The notes: generated from the sequence alone by a model not told the origin. Shown: positions 25,587 to 33,127, numbered from the stretch's first letter. The stretch is 33,837 nt of DNA from Candidatus Roizmanbacteria bacterium RIFCSPLOWO2_01_FULL_35_13 (GCA_001789635.1 MGAF01000014.1:1-33837), one strand, 5' to 3'. Numbers and translations: made by a program.

Positions 25587-26324
25587 ATGAATCAGCGTAA
25601 AAAACCTGCCTATAAAAGAGTCCTGCTCAAACTTTCAGGTGAAGTATTCGGCAAAGAAAAACAGGGATTGGATTTTGACGCTGTTAATAAAGTAGCTTCT
25701 GTAATTAAAAATGTCCACACAAAAACAGGCGTTGAGATTGCGGTGGTTGTCGGAGCCGGCAATCTTTTTAGAGGAAGATATATCGAGGGCACGGGAGTCG
25801 ATCACGTTGTAGCCGACCAGATAGGAATGCTTGGAACCATAATGAATGCTATGGCACTCCAGGAAGAGATGGAAAGATTGGGTAATAAAACCAGGGTTAT
25901 GTCGTCAATCGATATTCCTACTGTCTGCGAACAGTTTATCAGGAGAAGAGCCTTAAGACACATGGAAAAGGGCAGAATTGTAATCTTAGCCGGCGGAACC
26001 GGCAATCCTTATTTCACTACTGATTCTGCAGCTGCATTACGCGCTATCGAGCTTAAATGCGATATTATTTTAAAAGCCTCCAATGTCGACGGTGTATATG
26101 ATAAAGATCCCAATAAATATCCGGATGCCAAAAAACTGGATAATGTTAATTACCAGACAGCCTTAGAAAAAAAACTAAAAATTATGGATAATACTGCCTT
26201 TGCACTTTGCCAGAGCAGAAAAATGCCGATTCTGGTTTTCAACTTCAATCAGAAAGAAAATCTCGAAAGAATAATTAATGGAGAACCGATTGGTACACTC
26301 GTATCAGATAATTCCTCCTCCTAA
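25587..26324 (+). CDS. pyrH: Uridylate kinase (UMP kinase)
   Basis: 245 aa; phosphorylates UMP to UDP with ATP in pyrimidine salvage and synthesis. Amino-acid-kinase fold motifs are seen: LLKLSGEVFG near the start, VVGAGNLFRGR, the UMP-binding region DQIGMLGTIMNA, AGGTGNPYFTTDSAA and ASNVDGVYDKDP. The length fits the family (about 240). In many genomes pyrH sits with tsf and frr; here it is alone, divergent from recF and overlapping the end of the convergent pilin-like gene by 21 bp. Confidence 0.96.
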   Translation: MNQRKKPAYKRVLLKLSGEVFGKEKQGLDFDAVNKVASVIKNVHTKTGVEIAVVVGAGNLFRGRYIEGTGVDHVVADQIGMLGTIMNAMALQEEMERLGNKTRVMSSIDIPTVCEQFIRRRALRHMEKGRIVILAGGTGNPYFTTDSAAALRAIELKCDIILKASNVDGVYDKDPNKYPDAKKLDNVNYQTALEKKLKIMDNTAFALCQSRKMPILVFNFNQKENLERIINGEPIGTLVSDNSSS

Positions 26325-26633
26325 GCCGAATATTCCGCTTATCGTTCTTACGACAATATAAGAAAGTAAAAGTAAAACTAATCCGATTATTCCGGTGGTA
26401 AACTTAGCCTGAGCTGATTTTATTTTATCAGGCGCTCCCTGCGACATTATGTAATCATAACCGCCCCAGATAAATACAAAAAGCAGAATTACCGCAGCAA
26501 GAGGTATTAAAAACGTCACCACTCTGTTTACCAAATCCGCAAGGTTATTAATCTTGCCGGGGCCGCTCGTCGGCAAAGGTCCCACGACACACTGGGTACC
26601 GATACAGATTTTTTGCGCTAAATAACTATGCAT
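26304..26633 (-). CDS. VirB2/TrbC-like pilin, two membrane helices
   Basis: 109 aa from the ATG at 26633, which overlaps the clpC stop by 8 nt. The longer start at 26675 would lie deep in clpC. A short N-terminus with two cysteines ([10 protein letters not shown]) precedes helix 1 (about residues 38-60, [20 protein letters not shown]), the loop [20 protein letters not shown] and helix 2 (about 78-98). This layout is that of the small VirB2-type pilins common in CPR genomes. Their usual partners (VirB4, VirB6) are not in the window. Coupling to clpC may be accidental or may mark an envelope-linked role. Confidence 0.7.
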   Translation of the reverse strand: MHSYLAQKICIGTQCVVGPLPTSGPGKINNLADLVNRVVTFLIPLAAVILLFVFIWGGYDYIMSQGAPDKIKSAQAKFTTGIIGLVLLLLSYIVVRTISGIFGLGGGII

Positions 26634-29600
26634 GAGCTGCAGAAAAACTTGGAGGATCTTCTTGACTCTTTCCATTCGAACTCAAATTATTATCTTGCTG
26701 ATCTGTTTTATCATTTTCCACTGGATCTTCCTTTGCTTGAGAAATAGGTTTTTTTGTTTCGAATGGTTCAATTTTAGGAGGCTCGATAACCTGTTGCACT
26801 TTGGTTGAAGCACACTTACTGCATATGGCAGTTGAGTTTTCCTTTACCAAAGTCATGAAGTGATTACCGCAGGCTTCACAGAGGAAATTCTTCATTGGAT
26901 TTTTTTTCGCCTCTTCTGCCGACATCATCTCTACACTTTCTATATTAAAGATAAAGGCTTCTCCGTCGAAATCAATTTGGATTTGGTTGCCGGCGCTTAC
27001 TTTTTTCTCGATTATCAGCGTCGAAATCGGATTTTCAATCAGTTTTTGAATTGCCCTCCGCAAAGGTCTGGCTCCAAAGATCGGATCAAAACCTTCCCTG
27101 ACTATTTCTTTTACTGCGGCTTCGGTATAAATCAGTCCCATATCCTGGTCCTCAAGCAGTTTTCCTAAACTCTTAAGTTGCAGTCGTACTATCTTCATCA
27201 TATGAACGAACTTCAGGGGTTCGAAGATTATTACTTCGTCAAACCGGTTAAGAAGCTCGGGTCGGAAAAATTTCCGCAATTCTCCGGTAACTCTGTCTTT
27301 TATCAAATCGTATTTCTTTTTGTCTATTTCTTCATCTACTTTTCTTTTTTCTTCCAGTTCTTTCTCCAGAGGAAAGTCTTTACCGAAATAATCATGTAAG
27401 GAAAGCGTATTCCATTTACTCTTAGCGCTGTTCCTAAACCAGACGGTTTCACCAACCACAATTATCTCTTTTCCGATCGGTGAAAAAGTATGAATGTCCC
27501 AATAAGCAGTTGGGAATGTTTTTGTTACCGATTCAGATTCCTTTTTCTCTGGTTTTGCGCTGGTTGTCTGAATATTATTATCTCTCTTTATTTTTTCTTC
27601 CTTGTCCTCCGACTTGTCCCCCGAAGATTTATCGGAGGGGGAAGCTTTAGCGAAAGAGGATTCAAATTCACTGCCGGCAAAATAGTCCTTCAAGTGTCCG
27701 GTCTGCCAGTCGTTCAATCCGGCCTTTCTTAACCAGTATCTGTCTTTATAACTTACTATTTCCTTTTCATCAGGTGAAAATGCATGGGTTTTTAATTTGG
27801 CTGTCGGCAATTGTTCATCCGGAGCATCAGGAATTGCATTCACCACAACTCCTTCTTTAAAGTACTCAATCAAGGAATTGGTCTTCCAGGATTTTGCCGT
27901 TGTTGTGGGTCTGATGAATATTTGCCCCCCTTTGGTAATTACCTCTTCCCCTTTCGGAGAAATTGCATGCGTAGTAAAACCTTGGATTGGAAAATCTGTC
28001 CTCTCCTTGCCCGGAGCTGCTTCTATAACAGGAGGTTTTCCCTCTGTAGCTTCAGCAGAAGCGGGCTTTTCTATTTCCTGTCCGGCAAAATAATCGAGAA
28101 GCACACCGTCTTCCCATGATATTGTACTAGGATTTTGCTCTTTAATTTCCTTTTTATCCTCGATTAAATTGTCTGTTAAATCCGCTGAAGATCTTTGAAA
28201 ATACTTTGATCCGATTGTCAGGATTTCCCTACCACTTGGAGAAAAGGTGTAGCTTGATAAATACGGCGGTTCTTCAATCTCAGCTTTATCGCTTTTGATC
28301 ATCTCATCCTGTATCATCTTTGTCCCAATATTTGATGTGCAGATTACAACAGTGTTTTTAAATGAGATAACGTGTCCTTTATTGTCTGTCAATCTACCAT
28401 CATCCAGAATCTGCAGTAGTATATTAAATATATCGGGATGGGCTTTTTCCACTTCGTCGAATAGGACTACCGAATATGGTTTTCTCCGGACAACCTCTGT
28501 CAATTTTCCGCCTTCTTCATAACCGACATATCCTGGCGGTGCTCCTAATAGTTTGGCTACCTCGTGTCTTTCCATGTATTCTGTCATGTCGAAACGGATC
28601 ATAGCTTCTTCCTGACCGAACAAAACTTCCGCCAAAGTTTTTGCCAGTTCGGTTTTCCCGACACCTGTCGGACCGAGAAATACAAAGCTGCCGATCGGTC
28701 TCTGAGTCGATTTAAGACCGGCCCTACCTCTTCTGACTGCCCCGGAAACCGCGGTTACCGCGATGTTCTGACCAATTAACCTTTCATGCATGATTTTCTC
28801 CAGTTGTGTCAGTTTTCCCAGTTCCGAATCGGATATTTTTGAAATAGGTATACCTGTCCAGCGGGAAACAATATCTTTGATTATGTCCGGGCTGATGGCA
28901 GATGTAGTCTGGGCCTTTTTCATGGCAAATTCATCTCTTTTTTCTTTCAAGCCGGATTCTATATCTGCGACCTTGGACCGTAATATTCTTACTTTTACTC
29001 TGTCTCCTTTTTTTTCGGCTTCCTGCACTTCCTGGTTAAGTTCAGAAACCCTGGTATCCAGCGATTTAATTTCTTCAGGTAATGATATCAAAGGCAGACG
29101 GACGGCTGACGCAGCTTCATCAATAAGATCAACTGCTTTATCAGGCAAAAATCTGTCCCCTACATATCTTTTTGAAAGTTTAACAGCCGCTTCAATTGCA
29201 TCGTCAGGAATTTTAACCCTGTGAAAAGCTTCATATTTATCTTTAATCGCTTTAACCATCTTTATTGCCTGCTCAATGGATGGTTCCGGAACCAATATGG
29301 GCTGGAATCTTCTCTCGAGCGCCGGATCCTTTTCTATATATTTTCTGTACTCGGTAAGGGTTGTTGCCCCAATAAGCTGGAGTTCTCCGCGGGCTAAAGC
29401 CGGTTTAAGAAAGTTTGAGACATCCATGGCATTTTCACCCGATGAACCCGCCCCGACTATATTATGAATTTCATCAATAAAAAGTATTATCTGCCCTTTA
29501 CTAGCCTGTACCTGCTCGATCAGTTCCTTCATTCTCTCTTCAAATTCTCCCCGGTGTGAAGCGCCGGCAATAATACTCATCAGATCAAGTTGCAATATTC

Positions 29601-30597
29601 TTTTATTAAGCAGCGGTTCCGGAACATTTTTTGTTACTATCTTCTGAGCCAAACCTTCAACAATAGCAGTCTTTCCGACTCCAGCCTCGCCCACAAGGGC
29701 GGGATTATTTTTAGTTCTGCGCGACAGAATATGAATTACCCGCTCAATAACCGGCGATCTTTCAACCACTGCATCGAGCAGTCCCTGCGAAGCTTTTGCT
29801 GTTAAATCAATCGTATATTGGTCAACTATATTTTTTTTGGCTTCTTTATCTTTTCCTTCCGGATCAAGACCCTCTTTTTTTCCGATGATTTTTTTATTAA
29901 GTTCCTGTTTTTTTAACCCCAGTTTAGATAAAATCTTGGCCCCGGCTCCTTCTCCTTCATCAACTAATGCCAAAAGAATGTGCTCCGGAGAAATAAATTC
30001 ATAGCGGAGTTTTCTTGCCACAACTAAGGAAGTTCCAAGTATCCGTTTGATCCTCGGTGAAAGCTGGGGAATTTTTGCATTTGCGCCTTTTTTATAGATT
30101 TTTTGTAGTTCTTCCTCAATCAGTTGAGGATGAATTTTAAACTCAATGAATAAATTGTATATTTCGCTGTCCGCTAAAAGTCCATGCAAAAGGTGCTCAC
30201 TATCAACCATATCAGCCTTTAATTCTTTGGCTTTGTTCTGGGCAGATAAAAATACTCTGTTTGATCTTTGAGTAAGATGGGTCATCAAATCAATCTCTTC
30301 CCGCTTTTTTTCTTCCTGGGTTTTTACTTGCGGTGTTGTCGAATGGGTAGCGGCCGGTTGCGATTGAACAGGTGACGGAGGATTTTTAACCGTAGTTGTT
30401 TGTTGAGTTACTGTATGAGATGGTGCCGGAGATTCAATACCGTTGTATGTTTGCGGAACAGCCTGTTGAGTAGTTTTTGTCGTTTCAACGACCTGAGTAG
30501 TTGAGCTTGTTTGAGCTGCCGGATCATTTGCTCCTACCGGAGTTTGCAGTGCGCTTGCATTTTCCTTAGGTTTTTTAATAAAATCAAAAAAGGCCAT
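26626..30597 (-). CDS. clpC: ClpC-family AAA+ unfoldase with ~320-residue repeat insertion in D2 and a C-terminal zinc ribbon
   Basis: 1323 aa; ClpC is usually about 810-850. Order: Gln/Thr/Pro-rich disordered tail (1-100); Clp N-domain (about 103-240); D1 with Walker A GEAGVGKT (303-310) and Walker B ILFIDEIH (371-378); short middle coiled coil (about 505-560); D2 with Walker A GPTGVGKT (642-649), Walker [12 protein letters not shown] (710-720) and sensor-1 CTSN (753-756). About 320 extra residues (771-1090) follow before the Arg-finger block [10 protein letters not shown] (1112-1121), then the D2 lid (GARPLRRAI). A zinc ribbon with CEAC (1240-1243) and CSKC (1259-1262) and a charged tail end the protein. 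The insert holds four imperfect repeats. The ClpP-docking VGF/IGL loop belongs at this site and is not found. TTGACT-17-CATAAT (30605-30633) lies 7 nt before the ATG. Confidence 0.95.
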   Translation of the reverse strand: MAFFDFIKKPKENASALQTPVGANDPAAQTSSTTQVVETTKTTQQAVPQTYNGIESPAPSHTVTQQTTTVKNPPSPVQSQPAATHSTTPQVKTQEEKKREEIDLMTHLTQRSNRVFLSAQNKAKELKADMVDSEHLLHGLLADSEIYNLFIEFKIHPQLIEEELQKIYKKGANAKIPQLSPRIKRILGTSLVVARKLRYEFISPEHILLALVDEGEGAGAKILSKLGLKKQELNKKIIGKKEGLDPEGKDKEAKKNIVDQYTIDLTAKASQGLLDAVVERSPVIERVIHILSRRTKNNPALVGEAGVGKTAIVEGLAQKIVTKNVPEPLLNKRILQLDLMSIIAGASHRGEFEERMKELIEQVQASKGQIILFIDEIHNIVGAGSSGENAMDVSNFLKPALARGELQLIGATTLTEYRKYIEKDPALERRFQPILVPEPSIEQAIKMVKAIKDKYEAFHRVKIPDDAIEAAVKLSKRYVGDRFLPDKAVDLIDEAASAVRLPLISLPEEIKSLDTRVSELNQEVQEAEKKGDRVKVRILRSKVADIESGLKEKRDEFAMKKAQTTSAISPDIIKDIVSRWTGIPISKISDSELGKLTQLEKIMHERLIGQNIAVTAVSGAVRRGRAGLKSTQRPIGSFVFLGPTGVGKTELAKTLAEVLFGQEEAMIRFDMTEYMERHEVAKLLGAPPGYVGYEEGGKLTEVVRRKPYSVVLFDEVEKAHPDIFNILLQILDDGRLTDNKGHVISFKNTVVICTSNIGTKMIQDEMIKSDKAEIEEPPYLSSYTFSPSGREILTIGSKYFQRSSADLTDNLIEDKKEIKEQNPSTISWEDGVLLDYFAGQEIEKPASAEATEGKPPVIEAAPGKERTDFPIQGFTTHAISPKGEEVITKGGQIFIRPTTTAKSWKTNSLIEYFKEGVVVNAIPDAPDEQLPTAKLKTHAFSPDEKEIVSYKDRYWLRKAGLNDWQTGHLKDYFAGSEFESSFAKASPSDKSSGDKSEDKEEKIKRDNNIQTTSAKPEKKESESVTKTFPTAYWDIHTFSPIGKEIIVVGETVWFRNSAKSKWNTLSLHDYFGKDFPLEKELEEKRKVDEEIDKKKYDLIKDRVTGELRKFFRPELLNRFDEVIIFEPLKFVHMMKIVRLQLKSLGKLLEDQDMGLIYTEAAVKEIVREGFDPIFGARPLRRAIQKLIENPISTLIIEKKVSAGNQIQIDFDGEAFIFNIESVEMMSAEEAKKNPMKNFLCEACGNHFMTLVKENSTAICSKCASTKVQQVIEPPKIEPFETKKPISQAKEDPVENDKTDQQDNNLSSNGKSQEDPPSFSAAHA
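27605..27660. repeat. Palindromic repeat inside the clpC coding region, copy A
   Basis: TCCTC at one end and GAGGA at the other enclose GTCCCCCGAAGATTTATCGG then AGGGGGA, next to AGCTTTAGCG, the core shared with the intergenic repeats. It encodes the low-complexity linker [20 protein letters not shown] (about residues 980-999). Confidence 0.6.
28040..28065. repeat. Palindromic repeat inside the clpC coding region, copy B
   Basis: The plus strand has CCCTCTGTAGCTTCAGCAGA then AGCGGG. It aligns over its whole length with the inner hairpin of the intergenic copies at 16.9 and 22.3 kb (CCCC-x-CGTAGCTTTAGCG). It encodes the linker PASAEATEG (residues 845-853). Confidence 0.6.
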
Positions 30598-30604
30598 ATT
30601 CTAG

Positions 30605-30633
30605 ATTATGAATAAAATTCTACCGAAAGTCAA
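30605..30633 (-). promoter_or_regulatory. clpC promoter
   Basis: On the reverse strand TTGACT (30628-30633) and CATAAT (30605-30610) are 17 nt apart. The -10 ends 7 nt before the ATG, so the message is probably leaderless. Confidence 0.55.
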
Positions 30634-30637
30634 CCAA

Positions 30638-31063
30638 TTATGTAGGAGTCTTTTCGCTACGTCTCCTGATCTTTGTTAAAAAGTCTTCCGGTTTGACAAT
30701 TTTTGTTTTTTTCCATTTTTTATTTAGCAAATCCAGCAAATCCTTATCTCTGGTTATAATAAATTCAGCTTTACTAGTCTCAGCTAACTCTAGGATAAAA
30801 TTATCTTGTTTGTCTCTACAGACCGATATTTTTATCCTCGGTTCATACAATATTGCTTTATTCTCTAAAAGAAATAAAAGTTTGTCAGATGCCTCTTTAG
30901 ATGCTCCAAGTTCTTTGAACTTTCTCAAAACTTCTTTTTTTAATTCCTGAGAAATAAACAGACTAAGTTTTTCTTCCACAATTTGATCAATAATTTTTCG
31001 AGAAAAACCTTTAAATAAAAAAGCAGACAACAGAATATTGGTATCAAGAATAATATTATACAT
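30638..31063 (-). CDS. PIN-domain toxin (VapC-like ribonuclease), system 1
   Basis: 141 aa. The PIN-fold metal-binding acidic residues are in LDTNILLSAF (D7), KKEVLRKFKEL (Glu), CRDKQDNFILELA and ITRDKDLLDL. The form matches the 'toxin component, PIN family' (TIGR00305-like) group. It would cleave RNA when released from its antitoxin. It overlaps the upstream antitoxin by 8 nt, a typical coupled pair. It lies 41 bp upstream of clpC on the same strand but clpC has its own promoter. Confidence 0.88.
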   Translation of the reverse strand: MYNIILDTNILLSAFLFKGFSRKIIDQIVEEKLSLFISQELKKEVLRKFKELGASKEASDKLLFLLENKAILYEPRIKISVCRDKQDNFILELAETSKAEFIITRDKDLLDLLNKKWKKTKIVKPEDFLTKIRRRSEKTPT

Positions 31064-31346
31064 TTTCCAGAAGCTTATAAAAATCTTCCTCCGTTAATTT
31101 TTCTTTTTTTATACCGCGTTTTGCCAAAAACTTATCGCTTAACTTCACGCCTTCTTGCTTTAATAATTCATACGCTCTTCTGACTTCTTTATCCACCTCT
31201 TTCTTTCTGCTCAATACGTCCCTAAAATAGACTTCCGATAAAAGCACCTTGACGATCTCAGCTTCTGACAATAATCTGTACTTCATCTGAAGATAAGCAA
31301 ATACTTTGTCCAATTCCGGAGTTCTGGTAATTCTAATTTGTTGCAT
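31056..31346 (-). CDS. Antitoxin of PIN system 1
   Basis: 96 aa, mostly helical and charged. The N-terminus (QQIRITRTPELDKVFAYLQM) resembles a ribbon-helix-helix DNA-binding opening. The C-terminal tail (KLTEEDFYKLLENV) would wrap the toxin. It is placed before the PIN gene with an 8-nt overlap. Its promoter has an inverted repeat in the -35/-10 spacer, as expected for autoregulation. The exact antitoxin family is not recognised. Confidence 0.8.
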   Translation of the reverse strand: MQQIRITRTPELDKVFAYLQMKYRLLSEAEIVKVLLSEVYFRDVLSRKKEVDKEVRRAYELLKQEGVKLSDKFLAKRGIKKEKLTEEDFYKLLENV

Positions 31347-31355
31347 ATACTACCT

Positions 31356-31384
31356 ATATTAAGGTATTAACTACCTTTTGTCAA
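31356..31384 (-). promoter_or_regulatory. Promoter and operator of PIN system 1
   Basis: Reverse strand: TTGACA (31379-31384), a 17-nt spacer and TAATAT (31356-31361), ending 9 nt before the ATG. The spacer contains the dyad AAGGTA-GTTAA-TACCTT, and a further AGGTAGTATA lies just after the -10 box; both are candidate sites for the antitoxin. Confidence 0.7.
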
Positions 31385-31408
31385 GCCTAAATTTAGGTTC
31401 TGACGCAG

Positions 31409-31828
31409 TTAAGCAATAGCATTCAATAACTCTTTTGGAGAAACTATTATTATTTTAGAAATTTTTATTTTTATCAAAGGATTATTCAGATGCTTTTTAT
31501 CCAAAGTAACAAGGTAGCTGCATCCGGTCAAAATTGCTCCGGCTAGGACATGCCTATCTTTTTCGTTAACTATTTCTGCATAAGTTTTAGTTTCGCTCTG
31601 CTTAATTTTTTCCCTGACAATAAAATTGCTGTCTTTTATGAATTGTTTAGGACTAGCTTTTCGATCTCTAAACTTATTTATATTGTCTTCCACTTCTTCT
31701 ATTACAGTTTGAGTTGTAATACCAACAATATCCCTCAATTTAACAAAGTCCGTTAATTTTCTCGAGCTTCCGCTTTCCGAATAAATAGCAGAAAAAATAA
31801 CCGAAGCATCAAAAAAAACCTTAATCAT
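31409..31828 (-). CDS. PIN-domain toxin, system 2
   Basis: 139 aa. The PIN motifs are FFDASVIFSA (D7), TVIEEVEDNI (Glu), KDRHVLAGA and VTLDKKHL. This is the branch often annotated as a predicted nucleic-acid-binding PIN protein. It follows the AbrB-type gene on the same strand, with a 91-bp gap filled by structured element B. The 62-bp spacer after it holds the promoter of system 1. Confidence 0.85.
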   Translation of the reverse strand: MIKVFFDASVIFSAIYSESGSSRKLTDFVKLRDIVGITTQTVIEEVEDNINKFRDRKASPKQFIKDSNFIVREKIKQSETKTYAEIVNEKDRHVLAGAILTGCSYLVTLDKKHLNNPLIKIKISKIIIVSPKELLNAIA

Positions 31829-31832
31829 TTGG

Positions 31833-31938
31833 CTAAGGGCTCGTCAATAAATAACTTTATAGTTATTTATTGATACGGCCCTTTGTGCCGCGTATTCAAC
31901 TTTAATAATAGTTAAATTATTATTTTACGCGGCCTAAC
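31833..31938 (-). promoter_or_regulatory. Structured RNA element B, between AbrB antitoxin and PIN toxin
   Basis: The reverse strand begins GTTAGGCCGCG (overlapping the last six AbrB codons). It forms hairpin 1 (CCGCGTA with TACGCGG, with an inner AATAATA/TATTATT), then the conserved link CACAAAGGGCCGT, then hairpin 2 (AAGGGC-CGT with ACG-A-GCCCTT, around CAATAAATAACT/AGTTATTTATTG), ending GCCCTTAG 4 nt before the toxin ATG. It shares its framework with element A, while the inner stems differ and keep pairing. Confidence 0.7.
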
Positions 31939-32207
31939 TTTTCTAATTTCTTATCAATTTTGAGAGCTAACTTTTTAGGAAGCACATCATCCTTCAGAAA
32001 TTTATTCAATTCTGCCTGCGAATATACTCTATAAGGAGTAGTTTTTTCAGTCTGTTCGAAAATTATCTTATTTGCAATTTTCTTGGCTTTTATCAACTCA
32101 CCCTCTTCAAATCCTAGCTCTTCCCGCCAGGCTTTTGGAATTGTCACCATACCCTTTGTCAAAACTCGCAGCCACTCTTCTTGTGTTTGGCTAATTTGTT
32201 GGGTCAT
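31920..32207 (-). CDS. AbrB/SpoVT-type antitoxin, system 2
   Basis: 95 aa. A swapped-hairpin DNA-binding domain is seen in the N-terminal half (RVLTKGMVTIPKAWREELGF, then EGELIKAKKIANKIIFE), typical of AbrB-like antitoxins. A helical C-terminal tail rich in Lys and Leu would contact the toxin. It is transcribed ahead of the PIN gene from a strong promoter (32314-32342) through structured element A. Its last codons are part of element B. Confidence 0.87.
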   Translation of the reverse strand: MTQQISQTQEEWLRVLTKGMVTIPKAWREELGFEEGELIKAKKIANKIIFEQTEKTTPYRVYSQAELNKFLKDDVLPKKLALKIDKKLEKLGRVK

Positions 32208-32226
32208 CTTTATTTAGTTTAACTAT

Positions 32227-32306
32227 CTAAGGGCTCGTTCGTTAATAACATTAAATGCTATTAACGATTACGGCCCTTTGTACCGCATCTATAGATGCGG
32301 CCTAAC
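32227..32306 (-). promoter_or_regulatory. Structured RNA element A, 5' leader of the AbrB-PIN operon
   Basis: The reverse strand has GTTAGG, then hairpin 1 (a perfect dyad CCGCATC-TATA-GATGCGG), the link TACAAAGGGCCGT, hairpin 2 (AAGGGC-CGT with ACG-A-GCCCTT around TCGTTAATA/TATTAACGA) and the end GCCCTTAG, 19 nt before the ATG. The predicted transcription start is 32307, so the RNA would begin right at the element. Confidence 0.7.
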
Positions 32307-32313
32307 TTCTTAC

Positions 32314-32342
32314 ATTGTAAACTTTCCAACTATATTTGTCAA
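32314..32342 (-). promoter_or_regulatory. Promoter of the AbrB-PIN operon
   Basis: Reverse strand TTGACA (32337-32342) and TACAAT (32314-32319) with a 17-nt spacer, close to ideal. The predicted start is near 32307, giving a leader of about 100 nt, unlike the leaderless neighbours. Confidence 0.75.
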
Positions 32343-32396
32343 GTTCCGCTTGCTTTTGTAACTATTCACAGTTCTTAACAAAGATTATAATCAATT

Positions 32397-32478
32397 GTCA
32401 TTGCGAGCGGTGAGTTTTGGAGCGAAGCAATCTCATTAATGGGATTGCTTCGTCGTCGTTCCTCCTCCTCGCAATGAC
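32397..32478. repeat. REP-like palindromic repeat, copy 6 (GTCATTGCGAG type)
   Basis: GTCATTGCGAG and CTCGCAATGAC form perfect outer arms, with an inner pair GAAGCAATC...GGATTGCTTC. This is the second sequence type of the family, widely seen in bacterial genomes. Confidence 0.75.
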
Positions 32479-32556
32479 ATAGTCTGGTATAGTTTTTTCA
32501 AGAAGCGTGAACTCTTACTTGCTTTTATAAGAGTTCACTCTACTTGAGACAGAAAT

Positions 32557-32646
32557 GTCATTCTGGTCCCTAAAGGGATTGTAACTTGTCCAGAATCGTT
32601 GTTAGATTCTGGAGTCGCTCCAAAACTCATCGCTCCCTAGAATGAC
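32557..32646. repeat. REP-like palindromic repeat, copy 7 (composite)
   Basis: GTCATTCTGG...CCAGAATC is followed by GATTCTGGAG...TAGAATGAC, two units fused head to head. Outer arms are GTCATTCT and AGAATGAC. Confidence 0.75.
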
Positions 32647-32768
32647 GTAATGATATAGTCTGTTCTAAATTTGTCAAGACTTGTGAATAGTTACTAATTT
32701 TATGATAAATTAAAACATGAAAAAAACTCCAAAAATATACAAAGAAAAACAAATAATTAAAATCATGC

Positions 32769-32774
32769 TATAAT
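32769..32774 (+). promoter_or_regulatory. -10 box of the DUF433 gene
   Basis: A perfect TATAAT ends 6 nt before the ATG at 32781, again indicating a leaderless message. Confidence 0.5.
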
Positions 32775-32780
32775 ATCGAT

Positions 32781-33047
32781 ATGAGAAAAATAAAGCTTTT
32801 TAATTATATTACGGTTAATTCTAAAATTCGTTTTGGCAAACCAATTATAGAGGGAACACGAGTCCCAGTTGATTTAATTGTAGGTAAAATAGCTGGCGGA
32901 ATGAATGTTGATGATGTTATGAAAGAATACGATCTTACTAAAAAAAAGGTGCTGGCCACCCTTCAATATACTGCAAAAATTATTTTCGGAAGAAAGAGTT
33001 GCCGTTATATGAACGCTGTTATCGATGAAAATCTACCTCGTTTTTGA
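32781..33047 (+). pseudogene. DUF433 antitoxin fused by frameshift to the start of its DUF5615-type toxin
   Basis: The first 67 residues are a DUF433 antitoxin (KPIIEGTRVPVDLIVGKIAG, DDVMKEYDLTKKKVLATLQY). After AKII the frame reads FGRKSCRY and then MNAVIDENLPRF, the typical start of a DUF5615 PIN-like toxin. Removing one T from the TTTT at about 32983-32986 restores the expected antitoxin end SEERVAVI followed by TGA, overlapping the toxin ATG as ATGA. The toxin itself stops after 12 codons. The locus looks like an inactivated pair, though the antitoxin domain may still fold. Confidence 0.7.
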
Positions 33048-33127
33048 ATATCTTCTGACTTAATAATAAAAATATATATTTTGTCCACTTAATATGAATA
33101 CTGATTTATCGGCGGGGATGCGTTTTT

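Larger units (their letters stand above)
27330..28290 (-). repeat. Four-repeat insertion within the ClpC D2 domain
   Basis: This coding segment (residues about 771-1090) holds four imperfect repeats of about 42 aa, at about 779-840, 873-915, 936-976 and 1032-1073. The shared pattern is [SH]-[TA]-[FI]-SP-x-[GE]-[KRE]-E-[IV], then an aromatic residue about 13 later, then W-x5-L-x-[DE]-YF. The first copy has an extra segment in the middle. Charged linkers join the repeats. The SPxGKEI start resembles a beta-strand turn as in propeller blades, but the spacing differs from WD40. Confidence 0.85.
32358..32694. other. Gene-free block bounded by a 13-bp inverted repeat
   Basis: GTAACTATTCACA (32358-32370) is repeated inverted as TGTGAATAGTTAC (32682-32694). 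Between them are two large REP-like palindromes and a strong hairpin (GTGAACTCTTA with TAAGAGTTCAC, about 32508-32541). TTGTCAAG or a variant of it occurs beside each unit, sometimes with ATAGTCTG. No coding sequence is seen. The whole 32.31-32.78 kb gap is repeat-derived. Confidence 0.6.

Noticed and set aside
27330-28290. WD40 propeller blades in the ClpC insert
   Set aside because: The SPxGKEI starts look similar, but the distance to the aromatic residue is about four residues shorter than in WD40 and only four copies exist. The family stays open.
26860-30200. Many plus-strand ORFs of 60-144 codons opposite clpC
   Set aside because: They are antisense shadows of the ClpC frame, rich in Ser/Phe/Leu as expected from the reverse of Lys/Glu-rich codons, with no motifs.
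31920-32306. Integron attC sites, suggested by GTTAGGC and GCCTAAC in the structured elements
   Set aside because: The paired opposite core site is missing, there is no integrase and the hairpin layout does not follow the attC form.
31833-32306. Twister or pistol ribozyme, suggested by CCTAAC and GGGCC motifs
   Set aside because: The connecting conserved segments of those ribozymes could not be placed on either strand. Left as an unassigned structured element.
32397-32646. CRISPR array
   Set aside because: The repeats are palindromic, of unequal length and irregularly spaced, with no unique spacers and no cas genes in the window.
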